DNA of 5,839 bases from Chloroflexota bacterium. GTDB lineage: Bacteria; Chloroflexota; UBA5177; JANWHV01. This document shows positions 1 to 4,917 of this stretch, piece by piece (the first letter of the stretch is position 1; every line of letters starts with the position of its first letter). The translations under genes and the position numbers were made by a program. The notes beneath the pieces are model-generated. The model saw only the letters and a program-made list of their open reading frames with translations. It searched no databases and was not told the origin of the DNA. The DNA is taken from assembly GCA_025450255.1 (NCBI GenBank), contig JANWHV010000047.1:1-5839 (forward strand), given 5' to 3'.

Positions 1-374
1 GCCACCTGGATTGCCTCCGTTCCGGAGCTGGCATAGGTAACGAGATCCGCGCACGGCAGGATTGTCACCAGGCGTTCGGCGACCTCCGCCTCGAGTGCGT
101 GCTGGGCACCGAACATATGCCCGCGCTCAAGCTGCGCGGCCACTGCCGCCGTGATCGCCGGATGACAATGACCCAGGATCAGCGGTCCCCAGGCAAGGGT
201 GCAATCCACGTACTCCATGCTATTCACGTCCGTTACACGCCCGCCACGGCCGCGATCGACGAAGAGCGGCTCAGGCTTGACCGCGGCACGAAACGAGCTG
301 CTCACGCCGCCTGCCACGACACCCCTGGCATGCGCGAACATTTGTTGGGACTTGCTGAGCGCCGCGCTCTTCAT
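1..374 (-). CDS. Class III aminotransferase, glutamate-1-semialdehyde aminotransferase-like (N-terminal part; gene runs off the left edge)
   Basis: Reading leftward, the frame is open from the start codon to base 1, giving about 124 residues of a family that usually has about 430. Seen: an N-terminal stretch with VVAGGVSSSFRA, then YVDCTLAWGPLILGHCHPAI, then the cofactor-phosphate region YASSGTEAIQVA near residues 113-124. These are the landmarks of PLP-dependent class III aminotransferases close to HemL (G-P-x-x-L-G-H-x-H-P and S-G-T-E-A). The catalytic PLP lysine lies beyond the window. Two ATG codons stand in tandem (377 and 374). GGAG at 383-380 is 2 bases from the first and 5 from the second, so I take the second. 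The iclR stop is 86 bases upstream and no clear promoter lies between, so co-transcription with iclR is likely. Many HemL-like paralogues beside catabolic regulators are not haem enzymes; here the substrate is unknown. Family assignment is firm, exact role is not. Confidence 0.88.
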   Translation of the reverse strand, partial: MKSAALSKSQQMFAHARGVVAGGVSSSFRAAVKPEPLFVDRGRGGRVTDVNSMEYVDCTLAWGPLILGHCHPAITAAVAAQLERGHMFGAQHALEAEVAERLVTILPCADLVTYASSGTEAIQV

Positions 375-460
375 CATTGCTCCGTTCGGTTGCCACCGAT
401 TGCACCTGGCGAGCGCGCCCGTGCGACTAATTGACGTGGTATCGCGGCGCCGATGCCAGT

Positions 461-1285
461 CTACAACGGTGCCGTGCCAACGGTCTCGCCTCGATACCCC
501 AAGCCCACTGAAATCTCCGCGCACGCCGCGCGTACGGCAGCGCCGACTTTCGGCACCGCATCAGCCGTAAGACGCGCGGCGGCGGCCGAGACGCTGATCG
601 CGCCGCGCACCGTACCGTCCATGCCGCGGATCACGGCGCCAACGCACCGCGCGCCGGGCTCGCGCTCCTCGTCGTCAATGGCAAAACCTTGTTCGCGCAC
701 ACCCGCCAGCTCCTCGCGCAAAGCGGCTCGTGACGTGATTGTGTGGGCGGTAAATGCCTGCATGGGGACATTATTGAGGACGCGATCGAGTTCTTCCTCG
801 GTCAAGGTGGCGGCAATGGCCTTTCCAGCCGCGGTTGCGTGCAGCTCCACCGGGCTTCCCGGAATCGTCTCCATGCGGTACAGGTGCAGGCCGGCTAGCA
901 CGTCGACGAACACCGCCTCAACCCTCGACATCGCGGCGAGATTGACGGTGTGGCCGAAATCATCTCGCAGCCGGCGCATATGGGGCTGCGCTAACTGGCG
1001 CAGCGTGGAGCGCGCAAGCACGGTCCGGGCAACGCGCGCCAATCGCAGTCCCAGTAGGTACCTTTCCGGTTGTTCGGCCTGCTCAAGGTAGCCGCGGTTG
1101 ACCAGTGTTGCCACCAGGCGAAACACGCTGGGCTTGGGCTGGCCGATTGCCTGGGCGATCTCCGACAGTGAAAGGCTGTCGTGGCCCTCGAATGCCTCCA
1201 ATACGTCGAGTGCCTTGCCGACCGCGGCAATATCGTATCGCCCGCCCGTAGGCGCCCTCGGGACCACCGCGTTTATACCAGTCAA
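461..1285 (-). CDS. IclR-family transcriptional regulator
   Basis: A 274-residue protein, typical length for the family. Residues ~17-75 form the winged helix-turn-helix ([12 protein letters not shown], then [20 protein letters not shown] as the HTH, then LVNRGYLEQ). Residues ~95-265 are the effector-binding domain, with [15 protein letters not shown] (145-159), [20 protein letters not shown] (200-219) and GAISVSAAA (228-236), all diagnostic IclR blocks. The start is TTG at 1285: a stop (TAG) lies immediately upstream in frame, and the only other early start is GTG at 1267, which has no ribosome site. TTG has a weak AGG 3 bases upstream, so translation may be inefficient, which suits a repressor. 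It is transcribed divergently from the sugar ABC operon and probably controls it and itself through palindromes in the shared intergenic region. Its ligand is unknown; an intermediate of the imported sugar's breakdown is the usual case in the family. Confidence 0.95.
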   Translation of the reverse strand: MTGINAVVPRAPTGGRYDIAAVGKALDVLEAFEGHDSLSLSEIAQAIGQPKPSVFRLVATLVNRGYLEQAEQPERYLLGLRLARVARTVLARSTLRQLAQPHMRRLRDDFGHTVNLAAMSRVEAVFVDVLAGLHLYRMETIPGSPVELHATAAGKAIAATLTEEELDRVLNNVPMQAFTAHTITSRAALREELAGVREQGFAIDDEEREPGARCVGAVIRGMDGTVRGAISVSAAAARLTADAVPKVGAAVRAACAEISVGLGYRGETVGTAPL

Positions 1286-1298
1286 CTACCTATCTCGC

Positions 1299-1311
1299 TT
1301 CATTGTATGAA
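1299..1311. promoter_or_regulatory. Perfect palindrome TTCAT-TGT-ATGAA in the iclR leader (possible operator)
   Basis: Five-base arms with a three-base spacer, in the untranslated leader of the iclR gene, 14 bases before its TTG start. The arms use the same ATGAA/TTCAT words as the KdgR-like element on the other side of the gap, but in the opposite order. It could be a site for autoregulation; on its minus strand it also contains TACAAT, a fair -10 but without a good -35. Function is inferred. Confidence 0.35.
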
Positions 1312-1344
1312 ATGCCATATGATTGGTTGGGTATGAGCCCTTCA

Positions 1345-1373
1345 ATTATCGGCACCGACACGCACCGTGTCAA
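1345..1373 (-). promoter_or_regulatory. Sigma70-type promoter for the iclR-aminotransferase arm
   Basis: On the minus strand, a perfect -35 box TTGACA (1373-1368) is followed after exactly 17 bases by GATAAT (1350-1345), five of six matches to the -10 consensus. Predicted transcription start is near 1338, leaving a leader of about 50 bases before the iclR TTG. The -35 and spacer overlap the palindrome at 1357-1371, which fits repression by a bound regulator. Confidence 0.7.
1357..1371. promoter_or_regulatory. 15-bp perfect palindrome GACACG-CAC-CGTGTC (candidate IclR operator)
   Basis: Six-base arms around a three-base centre, a size typical of IclR-family operators. It covers the spacer and most of the -35 of the leftward promoter and lies just upstream of the rightward -35 (1378). 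Binding here could block iclR transcription (autorepression) and also influence the ABC operon. The assignment to this regulator is inference from position and symmetry. Confidence 0.5.
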
Positions 1374-1377
1374 GCAG

Positions 1378-1406
1378 TTGACGGCGCCTGACACCCGTGT
1401 TATAGT
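1378..1406 (+). promoter_or_regulatory. Sigma70-type promoter for the sugar ABC operon
   Basis: TTGACG (1378-1383) is separated by exactly 17 bases from TATAGT (1401-1406), each five of six against consensus. Predicted start near 1413 gives a leader of about 60 bases before the solute-binding protein ATG. The -35 is only 4 bases from the -35 of the leftward promoter, so RNA polymerase binding at the two is probably mutually exclusive. Strong basal promoters like this usually need a repressor. Confidence 0.72.
1390..1400. promoter_or_regulatory. GACAC-CC-GTGT element in the transporter promoter spacer
   Basis: The words GACAC and GTGT recur here with a two-base centre, echoing the arms of the palindrome at 1357-1371. 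The centres of the two elements are about 31.5 bp apart, close to three helical turns, so a regulator could occupy both on one DNA face. The spacing of the half-sites differs (2 versus 5 bases between GACAC and GTGT), so the relationship is tentative. Confidence 0.3.
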
Positions 1407-1420
1407 GGTCGCCGTCATGG

Positions 1421-1457
1421 CCAATTTCAATGAATGATATAGTGTTTCATAAATTGG
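1421..1457 (+). promoter_or_regulatory. Leader hairpin just before the ribosome binding site of the solute-binding protein
   Basis: CCAATTT (1421-1427) pairs perfectly with AAATTGG (1451-1457), and ATGAA (1430-1434) with TTCAT (1446-1450). This gives 12 base pairs with a two-base bulge (CA, 1428-1429) and an 11-base loop. The stem ends 4 bases before the AGGAG ribosome site, so in RNA it could affect translation or message stability. As DNA it may simply be part of an operator. It is AT-rich and has no U-run, so it is not a terminator. Confidence 0.4.
1433..1451. promoter_or_regulatory. KdgR-like IclR-family operator candidate in the transporter leader
   Basis: The 19-mer AATGATATAGTGTTTCATA resembles the KdgR box as I recall it (AATGAAACANTGTTTCATT), differing at positions 6, 8 and 19. 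Around its centre (1442), six of eight inner pairs are symmetrical. It lies downstream of the predicted transcription start (about 1413), a normal place for a roadblock or promoter-clearance repressor. KdgR is an IclR-family protein, as is the regulator encoded next door, so this is a natural candidate site. The link to this regulator is inference. Confidence 0.42.
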
Positions 1458-1461
1458 CGAG

Positions 1462-1466
1462 AGGAG
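1462..1466 (+). promoter_or_regulatory. Ribosome binding site of the solute-binding protein
   Basis: AGGAG sits 6 bases before the ATG at 1473, a near-ideal arrangement, and settles the start that also gives a complete Tat signal peptide. Confidence 0.8.
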
Positions 1467-1472
1467 ATACCG

Positions 1473-2966
1473 ATGGCCACGCGACCACTAACGCGCCGCG
1501 ACTTCCTTTCCAATGGCTCGCGCGCCGCGGGCGCCGCGGTCCTGGTAGCCTGGCTCGGCCCCGACGCAGCAATGGCGGCCCAGGAGCATGCTTCGACACG
1601 CGCCCTGAGCGGGACGCTCTCGGTATTCGACTTCGGCGGCTTCACCGGCGTCCCCGCCGTAATGAAAGACATCGTCAAGGCATATGAGACGTTGCATCCC
1701 AATGTCAAGATCCAGATTGTCAGCTCTCCATCCGGCATGGACAACACAACCTATACCATCACGCAGTTTACGGCGGGTACCGCACCCGACATTGTCTCGC
1801 CCGCCGTTGCCCAGCAGCCCTGGGCGGACCTCACCCACGACTGGTGGTATGAGCTGACGGACTGGGTACACGCGCCCAACCCGTATGACGCGCAACACCG
1901 CAGTTATAGTGCGCTGCTCCAGCCTCAGTACCTCGAGCAATTGCAACTTGACAAGCGCTTCTGGAGCATCGCCGTCACTGGCCAGGACGCGATGTTTTTC
2001 TACAACAAGGATCTGTTTGCCAAGGCCGGCGTCAGCGCCCTTCCACGGACCTGGGCGGATTTCATTGCGGCTCAGCAGAAACTGCAAAAGGCCGGCATTA
2101 TCCCGATTGCCATGGATGCCGGCGACATTACCTTCGGTAACCCGTATCCTTCCATTCCCGCCATCTTCGAGAGCATGACCATGTCCAAGACGCTGGCGAA
2201 AATGCACCCAGGCCCTGGCCTGGTAACTCTTGACGAGCTGGTAAGCGGCATCGACGGCGGCACGTTCAGCGCGAACAGCCCGGAATACCAGGAGAGCTGG
2301 CGATTGATCAAATCGTGGTCGAGCTACTTCCAGCGTGGCTTCGGCGCCGGCCTTGGCGCGGCGTTCCCCACGCCGGCCGGGCATCTGTTCCTGGAAGGCA
2401 AGGCCGCCATGTACTGGGCGGGCTCGTATTGGGTGCCGATCATGGAGAGCAGCGTGCCGGCCGCGCATGGTTTCGCCTGGGACGTCTTCCCCTTCCCGCA
2501 GATCACGCCAAGCAGCTCGTCGTTCGCGACGCCAGGACATAAGGGCGTAGGTGTCTGGGGGGCATGGGGCGCCGTCCCCTGGGGCGTGTCCAAGGCAGCA
2601 GAGCAGCGGGGCCATCTTGACCTGGTCCAGGATTTCCTCTTCTTCCTCACATCGCCCAATAAGATGGCGGCGTTTGCCAGGGATAGCGTCTATATCCCGC
2701 TGGGCAAGGGCATCCCGATCAAAGGCAACGACGCCGTGCAGACCACCAAGCTGGGCCAATTCAGCAAGGTCATGAGCCAGCCATGTTCCCTCTCGACCGC
2801 CGAAACCGCGCTCGGCGCGGCGTTTCAGGTGCAGCGCTCCAAGTTGATGACGCAGTACCTGACCAATCAAACCTCCCTGAGCAGCGCCACGGACCAGGTA
2901 CAGCGCGCGCTCACCATGGCCGCGAAGCAGGCCCGGCGCTGGTTGGCCGTCGCGCAAAAGCGTTAG
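1473..2966 (+). CDS. Sugar ABC transporter, family 1 extracellular solute-binding protein with Tat signal
   Basis: A 497-residue protein, slightly longer than the ~420-450 usual for family 1 sugar-binding proteins. Residues 1-35 are a twin-arginine signal: TRRDFL (7-12) matches the (S/T)RRxFL motif, then a hydrophobic core GAAVLVAWLG and an A-M-A cleavage site (33-35). No lipobox cysteine is present, so the mature protein is probably soluble in the periplasm. The mature domain starts GTLSVFDFGGFTG and shows the family's landmarks: YETLHPNVKI (~70-79), FTAGTAPDIV, FFYNKDLFAKAGV followed by PRTWADFIAAQQKLQKAGIIP, and FLEGKAAMYWAGSYW. The aromatic-rich segments suit carbohydrate stacking. It captures the substrate and hands it to the two permeases encoded directly downstream (6-base gap). 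Export by Tat implies folding in the cytoplasm first. The substrate cannot be told from sequence. Confidence 0.93.
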   Translation: MATRPLTRRDFLSNGSRAAGAAVLVAWLGPDAAMAAQEHASTRALSGTLSVFDFGGFTGVPAVMKDIVKAYETLHPNVKIQIVSSPSGMDNTTYTITQFTAGTAPDIVSPAVAQQPWADLTHDWWYELTDWVHAPNPYDAQHRSYSALLQPQYLEQLQLDKRFWSIAVTGQDAMFFYNKDLFAKAGVSALPRTWADFIAAQQKLQKAGIIPIAMDAGDITFGNPYPSIPAIFESMTMSKTLAKMHPGPGLVTLDELVSGIDGGTFSANSPEYQESWRLIKSWSSYFQRGFGAGLGAAFPTPAGHLFLEGKAAMYWAGSYWVPIMESSVPAAHGFAWDVFPFPQITPSSSSFATPGHKGVGVWGAWGAVPWGVSKAAEQRGHLDLVQDFLFFLTSPNKMAAFARDSVYIPLGKGIPIKGNDAVQTTKLGQFSKVMSQPCSLSTAETALGAAFQVQRSKLMTQYLTNQTSLSSATDQVQRALTMAAKQARRWLAVAQKR

Positions 2967-2972
2967 CAGGTT

Positions 2973-3980
2973 ATGAAGGGAACGCGGGACGTGGCCCTGG
3001 CCCAATCCGTCCGTGAACGTGCCCCGCGCCGCGGGAGGCTCGACCACGTGCAGCGCGAAATGCGCCGGGCCAGAGCACCACTTTTTTTCATATTGCCTGC
3101 TATCATCTTCGCGGCCATATTCCTGTACTATCCCGCGCTGTCCGGGCTCTATCACGCCTTTTTTGACTGGGATGGCGTCTCGCAGGCAGACTTCATTGGC
3201 CTGAACAATTTTCAGGAAATGATGAGCGACCCCTCGGTGCGGACCGCTTTTACCAACGTTGGCAAGCTGACTGGGGTTGGGGTCGTCATTGTCCTGACCG
3301 TGCCGCTCATGGCGGCACGGCTGATCAACGGCATCCCCAATCTTCGCGTCCAATATATCTTTCGCGTCGGCTTCGTCATACCACTCGTGGTGCCCAATGT
3401 CGTGCTTCTCCTGGTCTGGGGCTTCTTCTACGACCCCACCGACGGCATGCTCAACCGTTTGCTGACGGATATGCATCAAAGTGGTCTGACGCAAGCCTGG
3501 TTGGGCGATCCCGCGATCGCCCTCTACGGCGTCATGGTGAGCAGCAGCCCGTCGCCATTGCCGGGATTCTCGGTTGGTTTCCCCTGGGTGGATGCGTTTG
3601 CTCTGCTTATCTACACGGCAGGACTGCAGTCTATCCCTGGGGAGATTCTCGAGGCGGCCGCCATGGACGGCGCGGGCGCCCGGCAGCGATTTCTGCGTAT
3701 CGAGCTTCCCCTTATCCTTGGCCAGGTACGACTGCTGGTCGTGCTGGTGATCATCAATGGTCTGCAGAACTTTACGCAGATACTTATTCTTACTCAGGGC
3801 GGTCCTGGCGAGGCTACAACAGTGCCGGGGCTGTACCTGTATCAGCAAGCCTTCATAAGCCAGCGCATGGGCTACGCGTCCTCTATCGCCCTGGTTCTCT
3901 TCGCGATCATCGTGGTGCTGACCGCGATCAACGTGAAGTTCATCCGGCCAGCCACCGAGTTCGAGGGTGCCGCGGCGTGA
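2973..3980 (+). CDS. Sugar ABC transporter permease, MalF/UgpA type
   Basis: A 335-residue inner-membrane protein. The basic N-terminus (1-36) precedes a first membrane helix at ~37-57 (LFFILPAIIFAAIFLYY), then the family block FIGLNNFQEMM (74-84), further helices at ~101-118 and ~131-152, and two more after 205. The cytoplasmic EAA loop is intact and fits the consensus exactly: E227-A-A, G233, then nine residues to I243-x-L-P246; it docks on the transporter ATPase. LTQGGPGEAT (273-282) is another family hallmark. The ATG at 2973 has only a weak AGG three bases upstream; GTG at 2991, preceded by AAGGGA at 2977-2982, is an alternative that would shorten the protein by six residues. An apparent extra segment of about 11 residues rich in Ser and Pro (~190-200) lies between WLGDPAIALYGVMV and GFPWVDAF. 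It is co-transcribed with its neighbours. Confidence 0.93.
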   Translation: MKGTRDVALAQSVRERAPRRGRLDHVQREMRRARAPLFFILPAIIFAAIFLYYPALSGLYHAFFDWDGVSQADFIGLNNFQEMMSDPSVRTAFTNVGKLTGVGVVIVLTVPLMAARLINGIPNLRVQYIFRVGFVIPLVVPNVVLLLVWGFFYDPTDGMLNRLLTDMHQSGLTQAWLGDPAIALYGVMVSSSPSPLPGFSVGFPWVDAFALLIYTAGLQSIPGEILEAAAMDGAGARQRFLRIELPLILGQVRLLVVLVIINGLQNFTQILILTQGGPGEATTVPGLYLYQQAFISQRMGYASSIALVLFAIIVVLTAINVKFIRPATEFEGAAA

Positions 3981-4813
3981 TCGCTTCCCAGCCTTTCAAA
4001 CACAAGCGACGCGGCATCGGTGCCTCGGTGCTGTTGCTGGGGCTGCTGCTGATCACGCTGTATCCACTCTTCTTCATGATCATGACGTCGTTCAAGGACA
4101 ACGCGGAATTCACCGGCCAATTCTGGTGGTTCGCCACGCCGATGCACTGGGATAACCTGACCAATGCCGCCACGGCGATGGGGCACTACATCATCAACAG
4201 TGGCCTTGTCGCCGTGGCGACCATTGCCGGCGTGCTCTGCACATCGACCCTCGCGGCATACGCCTTTGCCCGCTTCAAGTTTTGGGGGCGCGAGTTCTGG
4301 TATTACTCCGTCATCACCATGCTCATGGTCCCGTTTATTCTTACCCTGGTCCCTACCTTTGTGCTGGTCAAGGATCTCGGCTTGCTCAATTCGTTGTGGG
4401 GACTGATCCTGCCTTACATCGCCGGGGGCGAGGTCCTGGCCATTTTCATCCTGCGCGGCTTTAGGGCGGGGTTGCCCAACGAGCTATTTGAAGCCGCGCG
4501 CGTGGATGGCGCCTCCCACCTGCAGGCATTCCGGCACATCGCGCTCCCGCTCACGAAACCGATTCTGGGCACGATTGCGATCATCAATCTGATCGGTGTC
4601 TGGAATGACTACGTCTGGCCGCTGCTGGTGATTGGAGATGACTCGAAACGCACCTTGACCCTGGGACTCACCACCTATACCACACGGTATCTAACCGAGT
4701 GGGGGCCGCTTATGAGCGGCTATACCATTGGAGCCCTGCCACTGTTTCTGGTCTTCCTGGTCAGCATGCGCTACTTCATCACGGGGCTTACCGCCGGCGC
4801 CTTGAAGCTGTAA
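3977..4813 (+). CDS. Sugar ABC transporter permease, MalG/UgpE type
   Basis: A 278-residue inner-membrane protein of normal family length. The start is GTG at 3977, overlapping the upstream stop in GTGA, a classic sign of translational coupling and equal synthesis of the two permeases; GAGGG at 3963-3967 serves as ribosome site. Membrane helices are visible at ~15-36, ~73-95, ~108-131, ~140-160, ~196-218 and ~247-268. The EAA loop is complete: E172-A-A, G178, nine residues, then I188-x-L-P191. WNDYVWPLLV (209-218) and the C-terminal GLTAGALKL are typical of MalG-type partners. With the preceding permease it forms the membrane pore. No ATPase gene follows in the window, so the energising subunit is either farther downstream or shared from elsewhere in the genome. 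Confidence 0.94.
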   Translation: MIASQPFKHKRRGIGASVLLLGLLLITLYPLFFMIMTSFKDNAEFTGQFWWFATPMHWDNLTNAATAMGHYIINSGLVAVATIAGVLCTSTLAAYAFARFKFWGREFWYYSVITMLMVPFILTLVPTFVLVKDLGLLNSLWGLILPYIAGGEVLAIFILRGFRAGLPNELFEAARVDGASHLQAFRHIALPLTKPILGTIAIINLIGVWNDYVWPLLVIGDDSKRTLTLGLTTYTTRYLTEWGPLMSGYTIGALPLFLVFLVSMRYFITGLTAGALKL

Positions 4814-4907
4814 GGCACGCCGTCGCCCGATGGCCCTTGCCGCTCCCAGCCGCGCCGGCGCATCGATCCTGCTCGGTTGAGTCCTTGAACGTTTCTATAG
4901 CAGGCAC

Positions 4908-4913
4908 GGAGGT
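4908..4913 (+). promoter_or_regulatory. Strong ribosome binding site deciding the hydrolase-like gene start
   Basis: GGAGGT lies 1 base before an ATG at 4915 and 4 bases before the tandem ATG at 4918, so the second ATG is the better start. The 101-base gap between the permease stop and the first ATG shows no convincing terminator or -35/-10 pair, so read-through from the ABC operon is expected. Confidence 0.65.
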
Positions 4914-4917
4914 AATG

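Noticed and set aside
99..570. Plus-strand frames of 111 and 123 codons over the aminotransferase start
   Set aside because: They are shadows of the minus-strand aminotransferase, whose family motifs are clear; they show no recognisable domain.
453..1091. A 212-codon plus-strand frame opposite the IclR gene
   Set aside because: Ser/Arg/Thr-rich composition, no domain and no clear ribosome site; the minus-strand IclR reading is unambiguous.
1438..1443. A second TATAGT as an alternative -10 for the transporter operon
   Set aside because: Seventeen bases upstream is TCATGG, not a usable -35, and the start would fall almost at the ribosome site. The copy at 1401-1406 has a proper -35.
1488..3848. 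A 786-codon open frame on the minus strand, antisense to the solute-binding protein and first permease
   Set aside because: The translation is rich in His, Arg and Gly with no recognisable domain, and the plus strand carries two textbook proteins with good starts. Long antisense frames are common opposite GC-rich genes.
4799..4816. GCCTT/AAGGC inverted repeat over the second permease stop codon
   Set aside because: Only five base pairs with an eight-base loop and no T-run; too weak to call a terminator or attenuator.
4852..4861. GCGCCGGCGC palindrome between the second permease and the hydrolase-like gene as a terminator
   Set aside because: It has no loop and no following T-run, and such GC palindromes arise easily in this composition.
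4877..4901. TTGAGT with downstream TATAGC as an internal promoter for the hydrolase-like gene
   Set aside because: The spacing is about 13 bases, too short for sigma70, and no better -35 is in register.
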